From assembly GCF_020833685.1 (NCBI RefSeq), contig NZ_JACKZY010000005.1, positions 223,753-287,752 on the forward strand: a stretch of DNA of 64,000 nucleotides. The letters run 5' to 3'. Shown here piece by piece: positions 43,423 to 51,910 of the stretch; position 1 is the stretch's first letter, and each line of letters starts with the position of its first letter. A model generated the notes under the pieces. It was not told the DNA's origin and searched no databases. It saw nothing but the letters and a program-made list of their open reading frames with translations. Both the position numbers and the translations under genes were made by a program. The stretch is from Nitratireductor sp. B36 (GTDB lineage Bacteria > Pseudomonadota > Alphaproteobacteria > Rhizobiales > Rhizobiaceae).

Positions 43423-43526
43423 GATCCTGCCCCGCCTGCCGATTTCGCCTCACCGCCAAAGCAAAAAACGACTCACTGAATTCCGAGGCAGTATGGCATC
43501 AAGCTGCGCCACGGGCGACGCTGGTA

Positions 43527-44342
43527 TCAGCCAGCCTTCGCATCCCGCCGGAAGATCCAGTCATGATCCGGATGGTTCGCGAAGCGCCATTTGCGCAGTG
43601 GGCCGGCCATCACGTTGAGATAATACATGTCATAGCCATAGGGCGCGCCGCAGGGATGGTGCCCTTTCGGCACCAGCACCACATCGTGGTCGCTCACGGC
43701 CATCGTCTCGTCCAGTTCGCCATCCTCGGTGAACACACGCTGGAAACCGAAGCCCTGCGCCGGGTTGAGCCGGTGATAATAGGTCTCCTCCAGATAGGTC
43801 ATGTTCGGGAAATCGTCCTCGTCATGCCGGTGCGGCGGATAGGACGACCAGTTGCCCTGCGGGGTGTAGACCTCTGTGACGAGCAGGCTGTCTGCTACAT
43901 CGCGGCCTTCCATGGCAATGTTGTGGATGTAGCGCGTGTTGGCGCCCTTGCCGCGCTCTTCGAGGCTGATGCCTGTGGGGCCGATCACCTGTGCCTCATG
44001 GCCACTCTTACCCGGCGCGCTGCAGACGGCGAGCGTGCAGTCCGTGGTGGCCGTGGCCTGCCATTCGGTCCCATCGGGAATGTAGACTGCATGAGGCGGC
44101 AGGCGCTCGAACACATTCATGCGCTCGCCCAGTTCGCCAAAAGCCTTGCCTGCGCCCGAAATCTCCGCCTTCCCTTCCACAAGTACGAGAATGACCTCGC
44201 GGTCTCCTGTCGCCTCGGAGGCCGTTTCGCCGGCTTTCAAACGGTAGAGGCCGAAGCCGACATAGCCCCAGCCTGCCGATGCCGGTGTGATGTCGTGCAC
44301 CTTGCCGGCGGTGCCTGCGGGTTTGACCAGAAGATCGGGCAT
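43527..44342 (-). CDS. iolB: 5-Deoxy-glucuronate isomerase
   Basis: A 271-residue bicupin isomerase of myo-inositol breakdown (5-deoxy-glucuronate to 5-dehydro-2-deoxygluconate). Metal-binding cupin residues are in SSYPPHRHDEDD, with YLEETYYHRL and VPKGHHPCGAPYGYDMYYLN. The N-terminal cupin includes REVILVLVEGKAEISG. I chose the start at 44342, right after GGGAGGA; an extension to 44480 is not needed. It is the last gene of iolCDE-(66 aa)-B. Confidence 0.95.
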   Translation of the reverse strand: MPDLLVKPAGTAGKVHDITPASAGWGYVGFGLYRLKAGETASEATGDREVILVLVEGKAEISGAGKAFGELGERMNVFERLPPHAVYIPDGTEWQATATTDCTLAVCSAPGKSGHEAQVIGPTGISLEERGKGANTRYIHNIAMEGRDVADSLLVTEVYTPQGNWSSYPPHRHDEDDFPNMTYLEETYYHRLNPAQGFGFQRVFTEDGELDETMAVSDHDVVLVPKGHHPCGAPYGYDMYYLNVMAGPLRKWRFANHPDHDWIFRRDAKAG

Positions 44343-44352
44343 GGTTCCTCCC

Positions 44353-44553
44353 TTATTCGCTTTCGGTGTCGCCGGGCGTGAAGGTGTAGAGCAGCGACCA
44401 GGCCGCATAGACGCCTGCGGCAGTGAAGAGCATTCCCCAGAACGGTGCGCCGGAGAAAAACTCGAAAAGTCCCCAGCCAAGACAGACGACCACCACGACC
44501 ACCCGTCGCCAGAGCGGCTTGAAGAAGGGATGGCGTGGATCGAGAAAACTCAT
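44353..44553 (-). CDS. 66-aa membrane protein inside the iol operon
   Basis: Small protein of 66 residues: [17 protein letters not shown], then two membrane segments ([16 protein letters not shown] and [21 protein letters not shown]) and an acidic tail. The start overlaps the iolE stop by 4 nt (ATGA) and it lies 10 bp before iolB, so it is surely co-translated. The layout resembles short DUF-type proteins of alphaproteobacteria that have PF-rich N-termini and two helices. A role in inositol metabolism is not known. Confidence 0.8.
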   Translation of the reverse strand: MSFLDPRHPFFKPLWRRVVVVVVCLGWGLFEFFSGAPFWGMLFTAAGVYAAWSLLYTFTPGDTESE

Positions 44554-45458
44554 TCTGCAGGGTTCCGGGTGAGGCCGGCAGCATGCGCTGCCTGCCGGAG
44601 CGCTTTCAAGCCCATGGACTGATATTTGACCGGGTCGGCCTTGAGCGGGTCCTGCTCGGCCTCGATCACGAGCCATCCATCATAGCCCTTTTTCGCGAGC
44701 ACGCTCAGCACGGGCACGAACGCGATGCCACCTTCGGGGTCTCCCGGCACGGTGAAGACGCCGCGACGCACGCCTTCGAGAAAGGACAGCCTTTCCTGCT
44801 CCACTTCGCTGCGAATGGCGGGGCGAACATTCTTGGCATGGAAATGAGCCACCCGCTCGCCATAGGTCTCGGCCAGTTCCACCGGGTCGGCCCCGCCGAA
44901 CCAGGCATGGCCGGTGTCGAGCAGAAGGTGGGTCGCGGGGCCTGTGCCATCCATCAGGCGACCGATCTCCTCGCGGTTTTCAACCACGGTGCCCATATGA
45001 TGATGATAGACCAGTGTGACGCCCTGGCCCGCGCAATACTCTGCAATCTCCTCGACGCCGGCACAGAAGGCTGGCCAGCGATCATCCTCAAGGCGGGCAC
45101 GGTCCGCCAGTGGAACCGCATCGTTGCCGTGAATGGCGTTCGACGTCTCGCAGACGATGCACACCTTGCAGCCATTCGCCTTCAGCATGTCGAGATGCGG
45201 TTGGATCGCCTTCTTCTCGGTTGGGATGTCATTGGCCAGAAGGTTGAGCGAGTGCCAGCCGGAAACGAAGACGAGGCCGTGCCCGGCCAGAACCGCTTTG
45301 AGCGTCTCGCCATCGGACGGCATCTTGTGCCCCTTCTCGATGCCGTCAAAGCCAATGGTCGCCGTTTCCGACAGGCACTGCTCAAGCGGAATATGCGCGC
45401 CGATGGTCTGATCGTCATCATTCGACCAGGCAATGGGATTGGTGCCGAAACGGATCAT
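44550..45458 (-). CDS. iolE: Myo-inosose-2 dehydratase
   Basis: A 302-residue TIM-barrel enzyme of the xylose-isomerase-like fold: [66 protein letters not shown] and [19 protein letters not shown]. Metal Glu, Asp, His and Glu residues are in place. It dehydrates 2-keto-myo-inositol to the diketone used by IolD. One bp separates it from iolD. Confidence 0.96.
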   Translation of the reverse strand: MIRFGTNPIAWSNDDDQTIGAHIPLEQCLSETATIGFDGIEKGHKMPSDGETLKAVLAGHGLVFVSGWHSLNLLANDIPTEKKAIQPHLDMLKANGCKVCIVCETSNAIHGNDAVPLADRARLEDDRWPAFCAGVEEIAEYCAGQGVTLVYHHHMGTVVENREEIGRLMDGTGPATHLLLDTGHAWFGGADPVELAETYGERVAHFHAKNVRPAIRSEVEQERLSFLEGVRRGVFTVPGDPEGGIAFVPVLSVLAKKGYDGWLVIEAEQDPLKADPVKYQSMGLKALRQAAHAAGLTRNPAE

Positions 45459-47282
45459 TCAGTGTCTTTCCTTCAGCGCTTTTTCGTAGGCCCTGCGGGC
45501 GGTCTTGACCTGTTGCCGGTCGGAAACCTCGGGCACGGCGACATCCCACCAGTACCCGCCAGCCTCTGTCGAGGGATAGGGGTCCGTGTCGATCACCACA
45601 ACGAAAGGCCCCTCGGCAGAGCGCGCTTCGGCAAGGGCGGCCTCCAGCTCGGCAATGGAACCGGCCTTGCACGCCCTGGCCCCCATCGAAGCCGCGTGGG
45701 CGACAAAGTCGATCCGCGACGGGTTCACATGGTGCGTATGGTCGAGCAGATTGTTGAACTCGGCACCACCGGTGCCCATCTGCAGCCGGTTTATGCAACC
45801 GAAACCGCGATTGTCGGTGATGACCACGGTGATCTTGATGCCCATGGAAACGGCGGTGGCCAGCTCCGAATTCATCATCATGTAGGAGCCATCGCCCAGC
45901 ATCACGATCACGTCTCGCTCGGGCTCGGCCATCTTGATGCCCAGTCCGCCGGCGATCTCATAACCCATGCACGAATAGCCATACTCCATGTGATAGGAGC
46001 CGGGGCGCCCGGCCTTCCACAGCTTGTGCAATTCGCCGGGCATGGTGCCGGCCGCGCACATGACCACCGTGTTTTCACGCGCCGCGCGCTGCACCGCGCC
46101 GATGACCTGCATGTCGGTGGGGAGCGCGTTTTCGTCCACCGAAGGTGCTTCCGTCACCGCGTCGGCGGCCCTGAACCAGTCTTCCTTCAGTGCCGGCGAT
46201 GGCGCTTCCGCCTTCCATCCACCAAGCCCTTCAGTCAGAAGCTTGAGGCCGACATCGGCATCGGCGATCAGCGCCTGCGCGTCGTGCTTGCTGCCATCGT
46301 AGGGCTGAACGTTGAGAGACAGGATTCCGGGTCGCTTTTTGAACAGTGCCCAGGACCCGGTGGTGAAATCCTGAAACCGCGTGCCGATGCCGAAAACCAG
46401 ATCCGCCTCCTCGCAAACCGCATTGGCGCTCGCCGAACCCGTGACCCCGACCGGGCCGAGATTGAGCGGATGGTCCCACGGGAGCGCGGACTTGCCTGCC
46501 TGTGTTTCCACCACCGGTATGGCGTGTTTTTCCGCGAACGCCTTCAGCGTGTCGCAAGCCCCTGAATAGTGAACGCCACCGCCAGCCACAATCACCGGGC
46601 GGCTTGCGGCGCGGATGGTTTCGATGGCATCGGCCAGTTCCGTTTCATCAGGCCGGGGCCTGCGGCGGCGCCATGTTCTTTCTGCAAAGAAACTCTCCGG
46701 CCAATCATACGCTTCCGCCTGCACATCCTGGCAGAAGGCGAGCGTGACCGGCCCGCAATCGGCCGGATCTGTCATCACGCGGAAGGCGCGTGGCAGCGCG
46801 GTCAAGAGCTGCTCGGGCCGGGTGATGCGGTCGAAATAACGCGAGACAGGGCGGAAACAGTCATTGGCACTTACGGTGCCATCGCCAAAATCCTCGATCT
46901 GCTGCAAGACTGGATCGGGACCACGATTGGCAAAGACATCGCCCGGTATGAGAAGCACGGGCAGGCGGTTCACATGGGCGAGTGCAGCCGCCGTCACCAT
47001 GTTTGTCGCGCCGGGGCCGATGGACGATGTTACCGCCATGGCGCGGCGGCGGCCAAGCTGCTTTGCATAGGCGATGGCGGCGTGCGCCATGGACTGCTCA
47101 TTGTGCCCGCGATAGGTGGTGAGCGTTTCACGCGCCGCATGAAGCGCCTCGCCCATGCCCGCCACGTTGCCGTGGCCGAAAATGGCCCACATGCCGGCAA
47201 TGAAGGGCTCGCCGTCCTCGTTCTTCTGGGCGGCGATGTAGCGGATCATTGCCTGCGCCGCCGTCAGCCGGGTTGTCTTCAT
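45459..47282 (-). CDS. iolD: 3D-(3,5/4)-Trihydroxycyclohexane-1,2-dione hydrolase
   Basis: A 607-residue ThDP-dependent enzyme of inositol breakdown, with the three domains of the acetohydroxyacid-synthase fold. N-terminal RLTAAQAMIRYIAAQKNEDGEPFI and GHGNVAGMGEAL contain the catalytic Glu region; the ThDP site is GDGSYMMMNSELATAVSMGIKITVVITDNRGFGCINRLQ. It cleaves the six-membered diketone ring. Overlap of 4 nt with iolC. Confidence 0.96.
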   Translation of the reverse strand: MKTTRLTAAQAMIRYIAAQKNEDGEPFIAGMWAIFGHGNVAGMGEALHAARETLTTYRGHNEQSMAHAAIAYAKQLGRRRAMAVTSSIGPGATNMVTAAALAHVNRLPVLLIPGDVFANRGPDPVLQQIEDFGDGTVSANDCFRPVSRYFDRITRPEQLLTALPRAFRVMTDPADCGPVTLAFCQDVQAEAYDWPESFFAERTWRRRRPRPDETELADAIETIRAASRPVIVAGGGVHYSGACDTLKAFAEKHAIPVVETQAGKSALPWDHPLNLGPVGVTGSASANAVCEEADLVFGIGTRFQDFTTGSWALFKKRPGILSLNVQPYDGSKHDAQALIADADVGLKLLTEGLGGWKAEAPSPALKEDWFRAADAVTEAPSVDENALPTDMQVIGAVQRAARENTVVMCAAGTMPGELHKLWKAGRPGSYHMEYGYSCMGYEIAGGLGIKMAEPERDVIVMLGDGSYMMMNSELATAVSMGIKITVVITDNRGFGCINRLQMGTGGAEFNNLLDHTHHVNPSRIDFVAHAASMGARACKAGSIAELEAALAEARSAEGPFVVVIDTDPYPSTEAGGYWWDVAVPEVSDRQQVKTARRAYEKALKERH

Positions 47283-49201
47283 GCTGCCTCTCCCTTTTGC
47301 GCCCGTGCCCGCGCCCGATCCCAGACAGCGCAGAGATCTGCGTAATTTCTCGCCATTTCAGCAATCGCCGTTTTGTCGTCGATCGCGCCGGAAAGCCAGC
47401 GCCGCGCCACCTCGGCGAAGATGGTGCGACCAACTGCGAAACCCTTGACCAGATCGAAAGAGGCGGCAACCGCGAAACTCTCCTCCAGCTCCTTTGCCGG
47501 CGCATCAAGCCCGAGCACAACAATGCCGCGCGTATGCGGATCGTTGCGCTTGATCGCATCGCAGGCCTTTTGCCATGCGGCGCGCGAGGTCATCGGTTCG
47601 AGTTTCCACCAGTCGGGATAGACGCCGATCTCGTAAAACCTCTGAATGGCGCGGGCTGCGGTGTCATCGTCACACACGGCGACCTTGGACGGAATGATTT
47701 CGAGCAGCATTTCCAGCCGGTTGCGGCGGCTTGCGGCAAACAGGCGTTTGACCGTTTCTTCCTGTTCTTCTCGCATCGGCGGCTCATCGTCCGGGTGATA
47801 GAAGCACAGAACCTTGACCACGTTTTCCAGCGGCCATTCATTGAGCCCGCCGCAATCGGGGCCAATGGCCGGTTCCAGCGTGAGCGGGCGCGAGCCCGGC
47901 CATTCGACCGGACGGCCGATCCACAGTCCGGAGCCCGAGGCCGCGTAGAGGGCTTCCCGCCCGAGCCGGCCATCGCACAGGATTCCATATCCGTGGCGCC
48001 CGCCAGCGACGGTCTTTGCCGCCTCGAGGCACAGTTTCTTGAAGTCACCGATGCGCTCATGCGAGACGCCCGCCTCATCGGCCATGGCTTCCAGCTGCAT
48101 GCGGTGATCGAAGGCGAAAACACGCATCTGCGGCCACTCGCCATGCCGTGTCGTCGCCCAATGCACCTGCTCAAGCGCGGCATCCTTGCGCAGCGCCTTC
48201 TCCCGAATGCCGGTGCGGAAGAAATATTCCAGCTCCTCAAGCGAGGGATAGGCCGGCGCGCAGCCATGACGGGAGACCGCAAAGGCGCCGCAGGCATTGG
48301 CGTATTTCAGCGCTGTCGGCCAGTCCTCACCCGAGAGCCACCCTTTCAGAAGCCCGGACATGAAACCGTCGCCCGCGCCAAGCACGTTGAACACCTCGAT
48401 CGGGAACCCCTCCCCTGCCTCGCCCTCATCAAGCGTGTCGGGGATCGCGCCTTTGAAGGCGGAGGCGCCCATCGGTCCCCGCTTGCACACGAGCACGGCG
48501 TCCGTCAGCGCACGCACATTTCTCAGCGCCTCAACCGTGTCGGTGGAACCGCCTGCGATGTGGAACTCCTCTTCCGTGCCGACAATCAGGTCGAACAAAG
48601 GCAGGGTGGATTGCAGCTTGGCGGTGACACGTTCGGATTCGATGAAGCGGCTCTCGCCGGCGTCATGCCCGGCAAGCCCCCAGAGATTGGGACGGTAATC
48701 GATATCGAGCGCGGTCAGCGCACCATGCTCGCGGGCAAGCCGCAGCGCCTTCAGAACGGCGGCCTCGGTGCGCGGATGGGAAAGATGCGTGCCGGTCACA
48801 CACACACAGCGGGCCTCGGCAATGAAATCCGGATCGATGTCTTCCTCACCCAGCGCCATGTCGGCGCAATTCTCGCGATAGAAGATCAGCGGGAACTGCT
48901 CCTGATCGCGAATGCCGAGCAACACAAGTGCCGTCAGGCGTTCGGAGTCGGTCACCACACCGCGTGTGTCGACGCCTTCGCGCTCGAGCTCTTCGCGGAT
49001 GAAACGCCCCATATGCTCGTCGCCCACCCGCGTGATCAATGCCGATTTAAGGCCGAGACGTGCCGTGCCTGCCGCGATGTTGGTGGGAGATCCGCCGATA
49101 TATTTGTTGAAGGAGCCCATATCCTCCAGCCGCCCGCCCACTTGCGCGCCATACAGATCGACCGAGGAGCGGCCGATGGTGATGAGGTCGAGGGACTTCA
49201 T
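47279..49201 (-). CDS. iolC: 5-Dehydro-2-deoxygluconokinase fused to a DUF2090 domain
   Basis: A 640-residue two-domain protein. Residues about 1-330 are a PfkB/ribokinase-type kinase: ITIGRSSVDLYGAQVGG, FNKYIGGSPTNIAAGTARLG, and FNVLGAGDGFMSGLLKGWL with the catalytic Asp. Residues about 345-640 are the DUF2090 domain (VFAFDHRMQLEAMADEAG, KWWKLEP-like WWKLEPM, GIVVLGLDAP), an aldolase-like barrel often fused to IolC in proteobacteria. This may add the IolJ-type aldolase step. I chose the start at 49201, after GGAGG; a 5-residue extension is possible. First gene of the iol operon. Confidence 0.94.
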   Translation of the reverse strand: MKSLDLITIGRSSVDLYGAQVGGRLEDMGSFNKYIGGSPTNIAAGTARLGLKSALITRVGDEHMGRFIREELEREGVDTRGVVTDSERLTALVLLGIRDQEQFPLIFYRENCADMALGEEDIDPDFIAEARCVCVTGTHLSHPRTEAAVLKALRLAREHGALTALDIDYRPNLWGLAGHDAGESRFIESERVTAKLQSTLPLFDLIVGTEEEFHIAGGSTDTVEALRNVRALTDAVLVCKRGPMGASAFKGAIPDTLDEGEAGEGFPIEVFNVLGAGDGFMSGLLKGWLSGEDWPTALKYANACGAFAVSRHGCAPAYPSLEELEYFFRTGIREKALRKDAALEQVHWATTRHGEWPQMRVFAFDHRMQLEAMADEAGVSHERIGDFKKLCLEAAKTVAGGRHGYGILCDGRLGREALYAASGSGLWIGRPVEWPGSRPLTLEPAIGPDCGGLNEWPLENVVKVLCFYHPDDEPPMREEQEETVKRLFAASRRNRLEMLLEIIPSKVAVCDDDTAARAIQRFYEIGVYPDWWKLEPMTSRAAWQKACDAIKRNDPHTRGIVVLGLDAPAKELEESFAVAASFDLVKGFAVGRTIFAEVARRWLSGAIDDKTAIAEMARNYADLCAVWDRARARAQKGEAA

Positions 49202-49295
49202 CCTTGTCTCCTCCATACATTTCTGCCGCGCTTGTGGTCGCGCAACGGCAGAGGGCGATGGTGTACCGGGTCCGGCGCTCCATCATTCACATAAT

Positions 49296-49309
49296 GGAAG
49301 ATATGTTCT
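49296..49309. promoter_or_regulatory. IolR-type site upstream of iolC (one mismatch)
   Basis: GGAA-GATATG-TTCT at 49296-49309, one base off the GGAA-N6-TTCC palindrome reported for rhizobial IolR. It lies 95 bp before the iolC start. Confidence 0.6.
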
Positions 49310-49343
49310 ATTTTAATGTCGAAATCAACATCAGAATTCCATT

Positions 49344-50156
49344 TTACTGCGTGTTGGCGCCCACAGCGACCACGAGCGCCACAGCCAGTGACAGCGTTGC
49401 AGAGAGTGATCGAAAGGCGCCGAAATCGGCTTCGGATACGGTGAGCATAAGAGGCGTGATGGGCCGCAACGGACTTGCGATGGCGTCGGTGATTGCGATC
49501 ACGTCGGCACCGACAGCGCGCGCGGCTTCGGCCAATTCGACGGTTTCGGTCGTATAGGGCGCAAAAGTGATTGCTATGACGGCATCGCCTTTGCGGATGG
49601 CATGCCGGTTGTCGAGCCTGCCGACGTGGTCGTGAATCATCGTCGGCACATTCATCTTCTCGAAGGCGTAAGCGAAATAGGCTGCCACAGAAAATGCCCG
49701 ACGCAACCCGACGATGTGCACCATATTCGCTCGAGACAGAGTTTTGATGGCTGCGTCGAGCGTCTCCGGATCGATGGTCTTTGCTAGGCTTTCAAGCGAC
49801 AAACGCCCGGCCTCGATGAACTCGGCCAGGAGTGCGGACGCACTCCCCGCCCCACTCTCTCTCAGCTTTTCGAGCCGCGTCGGATAATCGGGCCAATTCT
49901 GAACATAGGAATCCCGAAAAAGCCGCTGCATCTGCGAAAATCCGGAGAAGCCGAGCACCTGACAGAACCGCATGAAGGCCGATGGTTTCACACCGGCGCC
50001 TTCCGCCATTTCCGCAACGGTGGACACCGCGATGCGATCCGGATTTGCGGCTACATAATCAGCACACTGCTTCAACCGCTTGGGCAAACCGTCTGAAACT
50101 TCGAGCATTCGATCGAGCAACTCCTCGATTGTTTGTGGTGCGGAAGGCTCTCTCAT
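49344..50156 (-). CDS. iolR: RpiR/MurR-family regulator, probable IolR
   Basis: A 270-residue RpiR-type regulator: HTH_6 at about residues 20-90 (LKQCADYVAANPDRIAVSTVAEMAEGAGVKPSAFMRFCQVLGFSGF), SIS domain at about 125-250 (NMVHIVGLRRAFSVAAYFAYAFE, DAVIAITFAPYTTETVELAEAA). It lies directly upstream of iolCDEB on the same strand, as in rhizobia, where IolR senses an inositol intermediate. Matching GGAA-N6-TTCC sites lie on both sides of the gene. Confidence 0.9.
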   Translation of the reverse strand: MREPSAPQTIEELLDRMLEVSDGLPKRLKQCADYVAANPDRIAVSTVAEMAEGAGVKPSAFMRFCQVLGFSGFSQMQRLFRDSYVQNWPDYPTRLEKLRESGAGSASALLAEFIEAGRLSLESLAKTIDPETLDAAIKTLSRANMVHIVGLRRAFSVAAYFAYAFEKMNVPTMIHDHVGRLDNRHAIRKGDAVIAITFAPYTTETVELAEAARAVGADVIAITDAIASPLRPITPLMLTVSEADFGAFRSLSATLSLAVALVVAVGANTQ

Positions 50157-50226
50157 GCCCGGCTCTCTTTCTTTTGCTCGATGGGTCTTTCGCTTGACAG
50201 CGTGGCTGGGATGATCTTACGCATTT

Positions 50227-50240
50227 GGAATAAAAATTCC
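50227..50240. promoter_or_regulatory. IolR-type operator (exact GGAA-N6-TTCC)
   Basis: GGAA-TAAAAA-TTCC at 50227-50240, between iolR and the Gfo/Idh gene, 21 bp before the latter's ATG. Exact match to the reported rhizobial IolR palindrome. Confidence 0.8.
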
Positions 50241-50246
50241 AGTATT

Positions 50247-50260
50247 GGAGGAGAATTTCC
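50247..50260. promoter_or_regulatory. Second IolR-type site overlapping the dehydrogenase ribosome-binding site
   Basis: GGAG-GAGAAT-TTCC at 50247-50260, one mismatch, starting exactly 20 bp (two helical turns) after the site at 50227 and ending at the ATG. The GGAGGAG also serves as ribosome-binding site. Confidence 0.55.
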
Positions 50261-51379
50261 ATGAGCGACATCGGCGTCGGCCTGATCGGGACGGGTTTCA
50301 TGGGAAAGGCTCATGCTTTGGCCTTTCGCGCAGCAAAGGCTGTCCTCGCCGATGTGCCGGAAGCGCGACTGGAGGTTCTGTGCGACACGCCGGCCACGCG
50401 CGCCGAGCAGATGGCTGCGCAATTCGGTTTTGCGCGCGCCACGGAAGACTGGCGCGCTCTGGTCGATGACCCGGCTGTGGAGCTTGTTTCCATCACCACC
50501 CCAAACCGGATGCACTGCGAGATGGCGCTGGCAGCCATTGCAGCCGGCAAGCACGTTTATTGCGAAAAGCCGATGGGCCTGACACTCGAAGAAGCTCGCA
50601 CCATGGCAGAAGCCGCGGCCAGGGCCGGGGTCAAAACCATGGTCGGCTACAACTACATCAAAAATCCGGCCTTCGAACATGCCAAAGAACTGATTGCCAG
50701 GGGCGCCATCGGCACACCGATACATTTTCGCGGCTTTGTGGACGAGGACTACCAGGCCGATCCGGAACTCGCCTGGACATGGCGAGCGCGCATCGAGGAT
50801 GCCGGGCTCGGCGCGCTTGGGGATCTCGGCTGCCACCTGGTTTCCATGGCCTATGGACTGATGGGGCCCATCGAAAGCCTGATCGCCGATATGCAGACGA
50901 TTCATCAGACACGCCCGATGCCCGACGGAAACGGGCGCGGGGCGGTGGAAAATGAGGACGTGGCTTCGGCCCTGGTGCGGTTCGGAAGCGGGGCACAAGG
51001 CATTTTGGCCACCTCCCGTTCCGCATGGGGGCGCAAGAACCGGCTGGGTTTCGAAGTTCATGGAACCGAGGGCATGATCGCTTTTGAACAGGAGCGCATG
51101 AATGAGCTCCAACTCTATCGGAACGAGGGTCCGGCGGCCGAGCAGGGATTTCGAACAATACTCACCGGCCCGACCCATGGAGCGTATGCTGCGTTCTGTC
51201 CCGCGCCCGGCCATCAGCTCGGTTTCAACGATCTCAAGGTTCTGGAGGCCGGTGCCTTCCTGCGGGAAATAGCAGGCGGTGCGAAGGTTGGTCCCGATTT
51301 CACGGACGCGCTGGAGTTCGAGAAGGTCATTCACGCCATCGCTGCTTCTGCACGCGAGGGACAGCGTGTGACGGTGTAG
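50261..51379 (+). CDS. Gfo/Idh/MocA-family oxidoreductase, probable inositol or inosose dehydrogenase
   Basis: A 372-residue NAD(P)-dependent dehydrogenase: Rossmann loop VGLIGTGFMGKAHALAF, the family motif YCEKPMGLTLEEA (catalytic Lys), MVGYNYIKNPAFEHAKELI, and ALGDLGCHLVSMAYGLMG (catalytic Asp/His). IolR-like sites lie just upstream and iolR is divergent, so an inositol-type substrate (myo- or scyllo-inositol, or a methylated form) is likely. It is not the classic rhizobial idhA by sequence that I can recognise. Start ATG after GGAGGAG. Confidence 0.88.
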   Translation: MSDIGVGLIGTGFMGKAHALAFRAAKAVLADVPEARLEVLCDTPATRAEQMAAQFGFARATEDWRALVDDPAVELVSITTPNRMHCEMALAAIAAGKHVYCEKPMGLTLEEARTMAEAAARAGVKTMVGYNYIKNPAFEHAKELIARGAIGTPIHFRGFVDEDYQADPELAWTWRARIEDAGLGALGDLGCHLVSMAYGLMGPIESLIADMQTIHQTRPMPDGNGRGAVENEDVASALVRFGSGAQGILATSRSAWGRKNRLGFEVHGTEGMIAFEQERMNELQLYRNEGPAAEQGFRTILTGPTHGAYAAFCPAPGHQLGFNDLKVLEAGAFLREIAGGAKVGPDFTDALEFEKVIHAIAASAREGQRVTV

Positions 51380-51523
51380 GGCGGGCATGAGCCCTCTCAA
51401 TGCCGCGCCGACCGGTGGCCGGATCTGACCGCCACGAAAGAAGGGGCAATTTCTCTGCTTGATCTTTGTCAAAGCAGGACCAGAATCATACCCATAGGGT
51501 GGTGGAGAACGAAAGGATCCAGC

Positions 51524-51910
51524 ATGACTTCAGCTTCTGATCTCTCCCCGACATTCCGGCATGTTCGCCTGGAACTGGCCCGCGAGAAGGGCCACCCCCT
51601 GGGCGACCATGACGAAGGATATGACCTGCTGGTTCCGCTCGACACGGAGGGGCATCTCGACGCCGCGGAATGGAAGAAGCACCAAGCGCAATGCCGCGTG
51701 CGGCGCTTCGAACCCAATGCGGAAGACAAGATCGGCCGATTGCGCCGCAAGCCCGGCGGGCAATGGTATTTCGATTACGAAGAAGGCGACCGCGACGACG
51801 AGATCGGCTTCCGCCTCGGCGAAGAACGCTTTCGGCAGGGCGAATATATCTCGATCTCCCGTCAGGGGCAGATGCACACGTTTCAGGTGAAGCTTGTGGA
51901 GCGGCTTTAG
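51524..51910 (+). CDS. Conserved small protein of unknown function, 128 aa
   Basis: A 128-residue soluble protein: FRHVRLELAREKGHPLGDHDEGYDLLVPLDTEGHLDA, RVRRFEPNAEDKIGRLRRKPGGQWYFDYEEGDRDDEIGFRLGEERF, and a basic/hydrophobic end. It resembles a family of alphaproteobacterial proteins I know only as hypothetical. The charged mid-region with alternating Asp/Glu and Arg suggests a beta-rich fold. It stands alone, with an AAGGATCC-type upstream purine run. Convergent overlap of 4 nt with the GntR gene stop. Confidence 0.7.
   Translation: MTSASDLSPTFRHVRLELAREKGHPLGDHDEGYDLLVPLDTEGHLDAAEWKKHQAQCRVRRFEPNAEDKIGRLRRKPGGQWYFDYEEGDRDDEIGFRLGEERFRQGEYISISRQGQMHTFQVKLVERL

Noticed and set aside
44535..46565. 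Open frame of 676 codons on the plus strand opposite iolE and iolD
   Set aside because: It is antisense to two clear inositol genes, has His/Arg/Gly-rich shadow composition and no recognised family; high GC gives long antisense frames.
47249..49294. Open frame of 681 codons on the plus strand opposite iolC
   Set aside because: Shadow of iolC; no domain, no ribosome-binding site, composition typical of an antisense frame.
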